A DNA stretch of 64,000 nucleotides from Polyangium mundeleinium (GTDB lineage Bacteria > Myxococcota_A > Polyangia > Polyangiales > Polyangiaceae), in the NCBI RefSeq assembly GCF_028369105.1, contig NZ_JAQNDO010000001.1, forward strand, positions 2,349,711-2,413,710. Reading direction: 5' to 3'. The position numbers and the translations under genes are program-made. Of the stretch, positions 1 through 8,149 are shown in pieces (the first letter of the stretch is position 1; the number at the start of each line of letters is the position of its first letter). The notes under the pieces were generated by a model, which made no database searches, was not told the DNA's origin, and saw nothing but the letters and a program-made list of their open reading frames with translations.

Positions 1-375
1 CGCCGAGAGACGTACCGGCAGGCGGGCGTACTGTATTATGCGCCCTGGCTCTGGTGCATCACCGACGGGCGCCCGACGGACTACAACGATATCCCAGCGG
101 CCGTCACGCGCGTGCAGCAAACTGCCCGCGACCCGGCCACCGGAAAAACGAGAGTCGATCTGTTCATGGTGGGCGTCGAGACCCCGGATGACCCCGTCGA
201 TCTCAAGATCCTTCGTCAGCTTTCACCACAGCGCGAGCCGCTGATGCTTCGCGGAATCCATGCGTTCCAGGGGATGTTCAACTGGATCTCGCAGAGTCTC
301 ATTGCCGTATCCCAATCGAACCCAGGGGCACAGGTCTCGATGCCACGCGTCGACGGCTGGGGCACGGTCGGATGA
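1..375 (+). CDS. vWA-domain protein (TerY-like), 3' part only
   Basis: The window opens inside this gene; about 124 C-terminal codons are present, ending at TGA 373-375. The visible part reads YYAPWLWCITDGRPTD and ends with a segment about running PQREPLMLRGI, ISQSLIAVSQSNPGAQVSMP and DGWGTVG. This matches the second half of TerY/YegL-type von Willebrand factor A proteins, where a TDG motif follows the central strand and a PPLKLKG...FxWLSxSLxxVSxSxPG tail ends the domain. Family members are soluble metal-binding adaptor proteins. The stop overlaps the next start (ATGA at 372), so it is translationally coupled to the PP2C and kinase genes. The N-terminal MIDAS residues lie outside the window. 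Confidence 0.85.
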   Translation, partial: RRETYRQAGVLYYAPWLWCITDGRPTDYNDIPAAVTRVQQTARDPATGKTRVDLFMVGVETPDDPVDLKILRQLSPQREPLMLRGIHAFQGMFNWISQSLIAVSQSNPGAQVSMPRVDGWGTVG

Positions 376-1499
376 GGGAGGATGCGACGGTAGCGGCTTG
401 GCGCGTCACGCGCGTATCCGTAGCGGGCACGAGCCATATCGCTCGGGGGGTACCGTGTCAGGACGCCTCGTACCACGATGTGAACGGCGATCTATGCGTG
501 ATTGCGGTCGCGGACGGTGTCGGCTCTGCCCCACGCTCCGAGGACGGCGCGCGCGTCGCGTCCGAGATGGCCGTTCGCTTTCTCATCGAGAAAGCCGTCG
601 CACGCGACGCGAGCGAAGCAGAGTGGCGCGCGCTGCTGCAAGAGGCGGCAGAGCGGGCGTTGCTCGAGGTCCGTGCGCTGGCAGAGCGCGAGACGGAAGA
701 ACTTCGTGCCTTCGCCTCGACCTTGTTGATCGTCGCCGCGACAGGTGAAAGTGCCGCAGCCTTTCAAGTTGGCGACGGGGCGATCGTCGCTCTCTTCGGC
801 ACTGCGGATCTGCAAGCGCTCACCTTGCCGAAGAAGGGGGAGTATGCAAACGAGGTGCTTCCCTTGACGTCGAGGGGGGCACTCGAAAGTGCGCAGTTCA
901 CGTTCGTTCCGCAATCACCCACGGCGGTCGCGGCTTTCACGGACGGTCTCGAGGCCTTGGCACTGTCACTTCCGCGTGGAGAGCCCTACGACAGGTTTTT
1001 TCTTCCCATTTTCGATCTCGGGGCGAGGGTCGACGAGACGAAACTCGCGGCAGAGATAGGCGAGCTTTTCGAGCAGCGGGTCAAGAAGCGCTCGGATGAT
1101 GATCTGACGCTCGCCGTCGCCATTCGCGCCGCTGGCAAGACGGTCGAGCCGATCCCCGCGAAACCGGAATCGGCTCCGGGCACCGCGGCTTCCCGTGCAC
1201 GGGAGATCGCCTCGGCGAGAGGAGAGAGCGATCCGTCGCCACCCGCGGAGCCGCCACCTCCAGCGACGCCACCTCCAGCGACGCCCCCCGCGCATAGAGG
1301 ACCGAATCCGCCCACTTCCAGGCTCCGGTCGGTCGTTCTCGGGATGTTTCTCCTCCTCCTGGTTGGCTCCGCCGCGAGCGTCCTCCTGGCGAAGACGTGG
1401 TTTCGGTCCGCAGAGGGCATCGCGTGTGCTCGAAGCTCCGATTGTGAGGAGCCGCTGCACTGCATCGGTGGATTTTGCCGGTTCGAGAGGAAGCGATGA
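372..1499 (+). CDS. PP2C-family Ser/Thr phosphatase with C-terminal membrane helix and Cys-rich tail
   Basis: This 375-aa protein removes phosphate from Ser/Thr and is presumably the partner of the downstream kinase. Metal-binding PP2C motifs are visible: CQDAS near residues 29-33, VADGVGSA near 46-53, FTDGLE near 190 and DDLTLAV near 240. A Pro-rich linker (about 265-315) leads to a membrane helix (about 320-342) and a short tail with four cysteines (CARSSDCEEPLHCIGGFC). The catalytic domain should be cytoplasmic and the Cys tail outside the inner membrane. The start ATG overlaps the upstream vWA stop (ATGA), and its own stop overlaps the kinase start (ATGA at 1496), so the three genes form one operon. 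PP2Cs of TerY-P triads are usually soluble; the membrane anchor is unusual. Confidence 0.88.
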   Translation: MREDATVAAWRVTRVSVAGTSHIARGVPCQDASYHDVNGDLCVIAVADGVGSAPRSEDGARVASEMAVRFLIEKAVARDASEAEWRALLQEAAERALLEVRALAERETEELRAFASTLLIVAATGESAAAFQVGDGAIVALFGTADLQALTLPKKGEYANEVLPLTSRGALESAQFTFVPQSPTAVAAFTDGLEALALSLPRGEPYDRFFLPIFDLGARVDETKLAAEIGELFEQRVKKRSDDDLTLAVAIRAAGKTVEPIPAKPESAPGTAASRAREIASARGESDPSPPAEPPPPATPPPATPPAHRGPNPPTSRLRSVVLGMFLLLLVGSAASVLLAKTWFRSAEGIACARSSDCEEPLHCIGGFCRFERKR

Positions 1500-3571
1500 A
1501 CGGCGGGTTTCAAGGCTCGTATCGCCTTGCGCTCGGCGGAGAACGCATCGAGGTAGGGAATCGAATCGGCCGCGGGGGAGAGGGCGAGGCTTACTTTCTT
1601 GCGAGCCATCCGCGTCTGGCGGCGAAGTTTTTCTTCGAGCACAAGCGCGCTGCCATCGTGCCGAAGGTGCAAGAGATGCTGGTGCACAGGCCCAGGCAAA
1701 CGAGCTTTCAAAGCCACACGATCTTCACGTGGCCCGAGGACCTGATCCTGGACGCCGCGGAGCAGCCCATCGGCTACGTCATGCCGCGCATCCACGACGC
1801 CGAGAAGCTCTACAAGCTCAAGCATCCGGCATCCAGAAAGAACGACAGGAGAACGCGCGCCTTTTTCTACGATCGTCTCGTCAGCATTGCTCGTAACCTT
1901 GCCAAAGCCGTCGATTTCGCTCACGACCAAGGGCTGATCGTGGGCGATCTCAATGCACAGAACGTGCTTGTCCTCGGCAACACGAACGTTTCGCTCATCG
2001 ATGTCGATTCGTTCCAGTTCGTCGACGGGAGAGGACAATACCATCCGTGCACCGTCGGAACGCCGGAGTACCTCGCACCCGAGCTCATTGGCCAGAACCT
2101 CGCGAGCGTGCGGCGGGACCCATCGAGTGACTTGTTCTCTCTCGGCATCCTTCTCTACGAGCTCCTGATGGAGGGCCAGCATCCTTATGCGGGCATCGAC
2201 AAGGGACGTCCTGGGCCGGCCGACGTCGCGAGCCGTATCAAGCACGGACTCTTCCCTCGCGCAGCGTCGAGGCAGGTCGACGTCGAGCTCCCGCGCGCGA
2301 GCCCTCCGAGGGAGATGCTGGGGCCCGAGGTACTGGCATTGTTCCATCGCTGCTTCGACGAGGGGCACTTTCAGCCGGCGCTACGTCCGACCGCGCGCGA
2401 ATGGCGCTCGGTATTGAAGGCATGGAGCCAGATTCTCCGCGCCGGTTGCCCTGCGAACCCAGAGCATATCTTCGATCGGCGCTTGTCTTTCTGCCCGTGG
2501 TGCTGGCGGCAGGCTGCGGGGGCGCGTACGCCAACGCCGGCTCCGGTGGCGGCGCAGACGCAAGCGCCGCCGATGCCTCGGCCGCAACAGGCTTCGCACC
2601 ACGGTGGGGCATCGAGCGGGCCGACGACGGTCCGCACGGCGCAATCACGCCCCTCGCTCCCCACGCCGCGTGCCCGCTCGCGTGCGTGGAGCTACCTGGC
2701 GGTCCCTGCGACGGCACTCCTCGTGGTCCCTGTCGGTTATCAGGTCTATTCCGCGGTCGGGCCTCGTGGCCTCGGCGAGCCCTGCGTGAGCGCGAACGAG
2801 TGCGGCTCCGGGATCTGTACGGCGCGGCGCTGTGCTCTGGCGAAGAGTGTCATGGGCGAGCGGTGTACGGCGAACGAGGACTGCGCGACGGGCGTATGCA
2901 CGCTCCAGGCATGTCGTGAATGTCGCCAATCGTCGGACTGCCCGGCGACACGGATCTGCAAGGACAACACTTGCGTGAAGGCAGCTCTCGGCGATTCCTG
3001 TGAAAAGGATACCCAGTGCGAGGGCGCGCTCGTCTGTGTCAGTGGGGGCTGCGCAGAGCGGGTGAATGCGCCAGCGATCGTCGATACCCCTCCGGCTCCG
3101 ATTCCGACTCCGTTTCCCTCTCCCGAGACGCCCGAGGGGTCTCGACCCGTTCCGGAAGACCCGAAAAGGACGTGCCCGACGCCGGAGCCCTGGGACAATC
3201 AGGTTCGCGGGTGGGCCAAAGACGGATCCTCGGTATGCACGAGCGGTTCCGATGTGAGGCGCGGATATTATCTGCGGATCGCGGTCGACGAGGGGCCGGA
3301 CGTCAGCAAGGAGGCGATCCGGCGAGCGTGGCGGAAGTACGTGGATGAATACCTGGGCTCCGCTTCATGTCCGGAAGCCATGGAGATGGTGTTCTTCGAT
3401 CCTGCCCGGAGCGTGGGAGCCGGAATCCTGTTTCGGAACAGGCCGCCAAACTGGAGCAAGGTCGCAAAGGGAGAACCCGACTGGCTCCTCCGCGACAACA
3501 GCCTGAACATGGTTGACGAGCAGGTGTGCTTTTTCGGGGCGAACGACGAGCGACGACGGCTCGGATGGTAG
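1496..3571 (+). CDS. Atypical kinase of a TerY-P-like triad with Cys-rich ectodomain
   Basis: Start chosen at ATG 1496 (ATGA overlap with the phosphatase), giving 691 aa. The kinase domain covers about residues 10-300: Gly-rich loop GRGGEGEAY (24-32), lysine in LAAKFFF (about 43), catalytic loop IVGDLNAQNVLV in place of HRDxxxxN, and IDVDSFQF in place of DFG. This VGD/DxDSF pattern is that of the kinase in vWA-PP2C-kinase triads. A disordered P/A-rich linker is followed by one membrane helix (about 398-420), then about 90 residues with many cysteines in CxxxxxC...GxC units, a Pro-rich stalk, and a unique C-terminal domain of about 130 aa with no family I recognise. The tail is presumably periplasmic or surface-exposed and could sense a signal. 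Confidence 0.85.
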   Translation: MNGGFQGSYRLALGGERIEVGNRIGRGGEGEAYFLASHPRLAAKFFFEHKRAAIVPKVQEMLVHRPRQTSFQSHTIFTWPEDLILDAAEQPIGYVMPRIHDAEKLYKLKHPASRKNDRRTRAFFYDRLVSIARNLAKAVDFAHDQGLIVGDLNAQNVLVLGNTNVSLIDVDSFQFVDGRGQYHPCTVGTPEYLAPELIGQNLASVRRDPSSDLFSLGILLYELLMEGQHPYAGIDKGRPGPADVASRIKHGLFPRAASRQVDVELPRASPPREMLGPEVLALFHRCFDEGHFQPALRPTAREWRSVLKAWSQILRAGCPANPEHIFDRRLSFCPWCWRQAAGARTPTPAPVAAQTQAPPMPRPQQASHHGGASSGPTTVRTAQSRPSLPTPRARSRAWSYLAVPATALLVVPVGYQVYSAVGPRGLGEPCVSANECGSGICTARRCALAKSVMGERCTANEDCATGVCTLQACRECRQSSDCPATRICKDNTCVKAALGDSCEKDTQCEGALVCVSGGCAERVNAPAIVDTPPAPIPTPFPSPETPEGSRPVPEDPKRTCPTPEPWDNQVRGWAKDGSSVCTSGSDVRRGYYLRIAVDEGPDVSKEAIRRAWRKYVDEYLGSASCPEAMEMVFFDPARSVGAGILFRNRPPNWSKVAKGEPDWLLRDNSLNMVDEQVCFFGANDERRRLGW

Positions 3572-3756
3572 GAAGGCCGTTGGTGTCGGGGTCAGGGTCG
3601 GCGACACGTATCGCTCGCCGGGGGAGGGGCCGATGGGGTGGAGAAGCGGCCCGACGTGACGTGATAGGCGCGCGGAATGGGCCCCCTCCCTCCAGTCGCC
3701 GCCTGCCAACCCCAACAACTTCCCCTTCTTCACCCGCCCAACTACACTGCTCCACG

Positions 3757-5007
3757 ATGTCCTCCCGCGTCCTCGGCGCCGCTGCGCTCGGCCTCTCTCT
3801 CCTCGCCCCGCGCCCCTCCCACGCTCAGACCTCCGGCGGGATCGCCCTCAATCAACTCGATCCTGCGCCCGCCGGAGACACCTTCTTCAGCGTTCCTTCC
3901 CCCCAGACGAACGGCCATCTCGTCCCCCGCGGCCTCGTCCTCTTCGACTACGCTCACAACCCGCTCGTCGCCGCCCTCGCCGACGGCGGCACCGAGACCT
4001 CGCAGCGCGCCATCGTCGGCGCCCAGGCGTTTCTCCACATCGGCGCCTCCCTCGCCCTCTGGAATCGCCTCCTCGTCTCCGCCTCCTTCCCCCTCGCCGT
4101 CCTCCAGCAAGGCGAGAGCCCCATCCTCGGCAACACCGTTTTCCCGTCCCCCACGGGCGTTCAGGCCGGCGATTTGCGTCTCGGCGCTCGCATTCGGCTC
4201 TTCGGCGAAACCGAGGATGCCTTTCAGATGGCCGCCGGCGCCACCCTCCACGCGCCGACCGGGCCCGCGGGGGCCTTCGTCGGCGACAACGGCGTTCGCC
4301 TCTCGCCCGAATTGCTCTTGGGCGGTCGATTCTGGCATGTCGCCTGGAGCGCCGCGGTTCGGCCCGTCTTTCGTACCTCGGACAACCCCTCGACGCTCTC
4401 CTACGGCGCCGGCATCGCATTCTTGCTCCTCGACGATCACCTTCGGATCGGTCCGGAGCTCTCGGCGTCCACGCCGCTCCAGGAGGGGCTGGTCCGGTTG
4501 GGTGAAAACCGGACGATTCCACGGAGCCTCGCGACGAACGCGGAGCTCTTGCTCGGGATCCGCGGCAATGCCATCGGCGGGCTCTGGGTCGGCGCCGCGG
4601 TCGGGCCAGGGCTCAGCGAGGCGATCGGCACGCCCACCTTTCGCGCCTTGGGCCTCGTGGCCTGGTCGCCCGAGACCCCGAAGCCGAAGAGCGTCGCGCC
4701 GAAGGTCACCGATACCGACGGCGACGGCCTGATCGATACGGCAGACGCTTGTCCTCACGCGTTCGGCGAGAAGAGCGACGTGCCTGGACGCAATGGCTGC
4801 CCGAAGGTCGACCGTGACGAGGACGGCGTCGTCGACCTCGACGACGTTTGCCCGGAGGAACCCGGCGCTGCGAGCGGAGATCCCAAGCGATTCGGATGCC
4901 CGCCCGATCGGGATGGCGACAACGTGCCCGATGCGATTGATGTCTGCCCCGACACGAAGGGGGAGGCAGAGAAGAACGGTTGTCCGACCACGCCCCAAGG
5001 CGGTTGA
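3757..5007 (+). CDS. Outer-envelope beta-barrel-like protein with C-terminal thrombospondin type 3 repeats
   Basis: An open frame runs upstream, but ATG 3757 begins a clear signal peptide (MSSRVLGAAALGLSLLAP..SHAQ), so it is chosen; 416 aa. The central about 280 residues alternate polar and hydrophobic stretches with many Gly and aromatic residues, as in OmpA-like or transporter-type barrels of myxobacteria. From about residue 315 come calcium-binding TSP3-type repeats: DTDGDGLIDTADACP, DEDGVVDLDDVCP and DGDNVPDAIDVCP. It ends NGCPTTPQGG with no OmpA peptidoglycan-binding domain, so it resembles an OmpA-type barrel-plus-linker missing its C-terminal domain. It stands alone between the triad and a convergent operon. 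Confidence 0.75.
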   Translation: MSSRVLGAAALGLSLLAPRPSHAQTSGGIALNQLDPAPAGDTFFSVPSPQTNGHLVPRGLVLFDYAHNPLVAALADGGTETSQRAIVGAQAFLHIGASLALWNRLLVSASFPLAVLQQGESPILGNTVFPSPTGVQAGDLRLGARIRLFGETEDAFQMAAGATLHAPTGPAGAFVGDNGVRLSPELLLGGRFWHVAWSAAVRPVFRTSDNPSTLSYGAGIAFLLLDDHLRIGPELSASTPLQEGLVRLGENRTIPRSLATNAELLLGIRGNAIGGLWVGAAVGPGLSEAIGTPTFRALGLVAWSPETPKPKSVAPKVTDTDGDGLIDTADACPHAFGEKSDVPGRNGCPKVDRDEDGVVDLDDVCPEEPGAASGDPKRFGCPPDRDGDNVPDAIDVCPDTKGEAEKNGCPTTPQGG

Positions 5008-5031
5008 GGGCGAGCCGGACGTCGTGAAAGG

Positions 5032-5054
5032 CCGCGGGGGTTCGTCCCCCGCGG
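5032..5054. terminator. GC-rich hairpin between convergent genes
   Basis: A perfect 9-bp stem (CCGCGGGGG at 5032-5040, CCCCCGCGG at 5046-5054) closes a 5-nt loop TTCGT. It lies in the 49-nt gap between the convergent stops at 5007 (+) and 5057 (-). There is no clear U tract, but position and stem strength suit a bidirectional transcription end. Confidence 0.6.
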
Positions 5055-5056
5055 GC

Positions 5057-7093
5057 TCATGGCATCGGCGGCTTGGGCGCCTTGAAGATGGCGCCCTCCT
5101 TCGTGTTCGGCGTGCCCCCTTCGACCCAGTACACGAATGCGTCGTCGACCGCGATGGCGCTCGGATTGTTTCGTTTCGAGGCGACCTCGAACGTCGTTTT
5201 TTGCACGACGTCGTACCCCTTCACGCTCCCGTCTCCGGCGTTCGTGTAATACAAGATCGGGCTCGGACCGCTCCGGTCGAGCGCGAGCCCCGCGGGGCGC
5301 GATACGGCCGCGAGGATGGGCTGGCCCTGCGAGAAGCCCACCCCTGGCGTGTAGACCGCGCGGAAGATCGAGCCCTGGGGATCGAACTCCGCCCAGGAGA
5401 GGGACACGGGGTTCTGCTCGGCATCGAGCTCGAACGTGAGCGAGCGTGGAGTCTTTTGCCCGGTCGCGACGACGAAGCTCGACGCACCGTCGTTGCAGGC
5501 CACCACGCCGTCGGCATTGCCTGTCGTCCCCTGGTACCCGAAGCAGACGAGCGTCTTCATGCCGCTCTGGACCATGGCCGTGGCCACGCTGAACGGCGCG
5601 ACCCCCGCTGGATTCACGTTCTCGATCGCAATCGCGACGCCCTTGGTCAGCGCCCCGGAAGCATCGACGCCCGACTCCACGCCGCTCACGCGATCTCCGC
5701 CGAGCTCCGTGACGAAGACGCGCTTGCCATGCACGGCGACGCCCGCGGGCTGGAGGAGGCCCTGGATCAGGGCATTTTCCGACGGCGCGCTCGGCTCTCC
5801 GAACGGCGCCCAGCCGAGGCTCCCATTCGCATTGTCCGTGGCATCCGTCCAGAGAACGAATCCACGAGGATCGATCGTGAGCCCCTGCGGCACACCCTTC
5901 GTGACGGCCACGACGGCAGGGGTTCCGCCGGTCTTCGGCACCATCTTCACGGCCCCGGGGACCTCCTTCGTCGCGAGATCACCCTGGATCGTCCAGTAGA
6001 TTCCCGTCGTGTCGACCGCCATCGCATTGGGGTTCACCTGACCCCCGACCACGATCGTGGGGTCCTTCGGGTCCGGCGGCGTGTACAGGCCCGTCCCCGC
6101 GGACGACCACGGCCCGCACGTCGGAATCGACGTGCGCTTCTGCTCGCAAGGCGCGGGCCCCACGGGTGTACCGACGACACGGGCGATCTCCGCCTTTTTG
6201 AACTTCTCGCAGACGGCGGACGGGAGCACGACCGCGGTCTCGCTCTCGGCCTTCCACCCGCCGTCGCTTTGGGCGTCGAGCGCCACGAAACAACCCTTTG
6301 CGGTGCACATGCCGCTGCCCTGCGTCTCGAGTCCGACATTGAAGACGCCGGCCGTGAACATCCCGCTCGGGACCGCCGCGCGGCACGTTGTGCCATCCGC
6401 GTCGAAGGCTGCAAGATCGAGCGCGAGCCCCGTCGCTCCCTCGAAACACGTGCCCGTATCGAAGCACGTGCCGTCCCCGTTCCCCGTGCCTCCCCCGAAT
6501 GTCTCCTCGGGCTCGTACGTGACGAGCTCCGTTTCGGGGACGACCTCGGTCACGCACTTGCCCGCCTTGCACGTGAGCCCATCGCCGCACGTGCTCTCGT
6601 AGATCAGCTTGCCGTCGTCGTCGCGAACGGGTTTGCCCGAGGGATCGGTCTTCGGTTTGGCCGCGCCGTCACACAGGAATTCGATGGGCACCGGCAGCGT
6701 GGCCACACGGTCCCTGGGCACCGTCGTCACCGCGTCGCGCACGACGCGGATGATTGGATCCACGAAGTTGCCCTGCGTCAGGAGCCCTCGGAACGCGAGC
6801 ACCTTCACCCGGATCGGTCGGTTCTCTTCCTCGTTGGCGATGATGCTCAGCGTGGCGGGCAGACGGATGGGGCTCGGATTGCCGGGATCCACGATTCGAT
6901 CGTAGTTCTCCTGGAACACGATCCCGCCCGTATCCTCGTAGCTCACGACGATACGGATCCGATCGATGTCCTTTGGCAAGGACATGTCCGTTTGCAGCGC
7001 CAGGATGACCTGACCTCGCGGCTGCGCCGAGCACGAGAGCAAAGACCCGAGGGCGAGCGCGAGAAGGGCACAGGTCGCGTGAGACCTTTTCAT
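5057..7093 (-). CDS. Cys-rich lipoprotein with beta-propeller-like repeats
   Basis: A 678-aa predicted lipoprotein: the N-terminus has a charged start, a hydrophobic stretch and lipobox LLSC with Cys21. The middle holds CxxGLxCxxGxC-type disulfide motifs (STCGDGLTCKAGKC). The C-terminal half has repeats such as VYWVEGG, ILYYTNAGDGSVKGYDV and VLWTDATDNANGSLGW, like NHL/LDL-receptor YWTD-type beta-propeller blades. It is anchored at the envelope; no enzyme motif is seen. The start ATG overlaps the stop of the PEGA gene (ATGA at 7090-7093), so it is the last gene of a kinase-PEGA-lipoprotein operon. It may be the surface output or sensor part of that operon; its molecular role is unknown. Confidence 0.82.
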   Translation of the reverse strand: MKRSHATCALLALALGSLLSCSAQPRGQVILALQTDMSLPKDIDRIRIVVSYEDTGGIVFQENYDRIVDPGNPSPIRLPATLSIIANEEENRPIRVKVLAFRGLLTQGNFVDPIIRVVRDAVTTVPRDRVATLPVPIEFLCDGAAKPKTDPSGKPVRDDDGKLIYESTCGDGLTCKAGKCVTEVVPETELVTYEPEETFGGGTGNGDGTCFDTGTCFEGATGLALDLAAFDADGTTCRAAVPSGMFTAGVFNVGLETQGSGMCTAKGCFVALDAQSDGGWKAESETAVVLPSAVCEKFKKAEIARVVGTPVGPAPCEQKRTSIPTCGPWSSAGTGLYTPPDPKDPTIVVGGQVNPNAMAVDTTGIYWTIQGDLATKEVPGAVKMVPKTGGTPAVVAVTKGVPQGLTIDPRGFVLWTDATDNANGSLGWAPFGEPSAPSENALIQGLLQPAGVAVHGKRVFVTELGGDRVSGVESGVDASGALTKGVAIAIENVNPAGVAPFSVATAMVQSGMKTLVCFGYQGTTGNADGVVACNDGASSFVVATGQKTPRSLTFELDAEQNPVSLSWAEFDPQGSIFRAVYTPGVGFSQGQPILAAVSRPAGLALDRSGPSPILYYTNAGDGSVKGYDVVQKTTFEVASKRNNPSAIAVDDAFVYWVEGGTPNTKEGAIFKAPKPPMP

Positions 7094-8136
7094 CGACGAC
7101 CTCCGAACGAGAGAGGCACGGTCCCGATCGTCCCGTCAATCGGCGGCACCTCGGTGGGTCTGAAGAGCACGGCGCCCCCGATCGCGGCGCCCGCGGCGAG
7201 CAGGACCCCGCCCCCGATCCAGAGCCATTTCGACGTGTCCGACGGCGCGGGGAGCGGGTTCAGCGTGATCGGCACGCGGCGCGTCTCGCCGTCCTGCACG
7301 ACCACCTCGTTTTGATACACGGCCATTCCCGGCGCGCTCACCCGCACCGAATGGCCACCGGTCTGCACGTACCCTTCGTACCGACCGAGCCCCATGACCT
7401 TGCCGTCAATCGCGATGAGATCCTTCGGCCCCGCCTCGATCACGATCCGGCCGCGACGCCAGTCGCGCTCGAGTTTTGCCACCAGCGTCAGCGAGGTGCC
7501 GCCGTCGATGGTCTTCTTGATCTCGAGCGGCTTGTAGCCCTGCTTCTCGACCGTGATCTTTCGTTCGCCCACATCCATTCGAACGGGCTTGGCGATGGGC
7601 GCGGTCCCGATGGGCTCGCCGTCCACCGAGACCCTGGCGTCCGCTTCGCTCACGACGAGGGTCACCTCGCTCGTCAGCGTTCGGAGCGCGGCCTCCAGCG
7701 CCTTCAGGGACTCTTCCTCCTCCGGCGTGATCGCATCTCCCGCCTTGCCGCGGTACTCCTCCAGCAGCGCGAGGGCGCGGCTGTAATGGCGAAGATCTTT
7801 CTCGCAGACGGCGATGTTCTTGAGCAGCCGCGGCTCGGGCGTCAGCGAATAGGCTTTGCGAAACTTCACCAGCGCATTGGCGAAGTCCTTCGTTTCGTAA
7901 AGCATCTTCCCGCCGATATACTCGTCCTTCGCGGCGCCCGTGAGCACGTCCGCGAGCGGCGGAGGGGGCGGCTTCGGCGCCGGCGCGGCGTCGGCCTTCT
8001 TGGGGGTTGCCGTCTTCTTGGCCGCCGCGACCGGGGGCTTTGCGGCGGGTTGTGCCGACGTGGCTCCGGCGACCAGCACGGTCGCTGCGGCAACCAGCAG
8101 GCTTCGCGCCAGGGTTTTCTGAAACGGACGCGCCAT
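7090..8136 (-). CDS. TPR and PEGA-domain exported protein
   Basis: The 348-aa product starts with a signal peptide (ARSLLVAAATVLVAGATSAQ), then a K/A/P-rich linker, a TPR-like helical stretch (YIGGKMLYETKDFANALVKF, about residues 70-140) and at least two PEGA-type units (SVDGEPIG and AIDGKVMGLG with GGHSVRV, about 150-285). A C-terminal membrane helix (WLWIGGGVLLAAGAAIGG, about 298-318) follows. PEGA modules are extracytoplasmic beta-sandwich repeats that often sit beside Ser/Thr kinases in myxobacteria. Only 13 nt separate it from the upstream kinase, and it overlaps the next gene by ATGA, so the three are probably co-transcribed. Confidence 0.85.
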   Translation of the reverse strand: MARPFQKTLARSLLVAAATVLVAGATSAQPAAKPPVAAAKKTATPKKADAAPAPKPPPPPLADVLTGAAKDEYIGGKMLYETKDFANALVKFRKAYSLTPEPRLLKNIAVCEKDLRHYSRALALLEEYRGKAGDAITPEEEESLKALEAALRTLTSEVTLVVSEADARVSVDGEPIGTAPIAKPVRMDVGERKITVEKQGYKPLEIKKTIDGGTSLTLVAKLERDWRRGRIVIEAGPKDLIAIDGKVMGLGRYEGYVQTGGHSVRVSAPGMAVYQNEVVVQDGETRRVPITLNPLPAPSDTSKWLWIGGGVLLAAGAAIGGAVLFRPTEVPPIDGTIGTVPLSFGGRR

Positions 8137-8149
8137 CGGCGGTGTGCTC

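Noticed and set aside
4793-7315. Long open frame (about 840 codons) on the plus strand opposite the lipoprotein and PEGA genes
   Set aside because: It is Arg/His/Asp-rich with no motifs, ribosome site or family, and is the mirror of two clear minus-strand genes in a high-GC genome.
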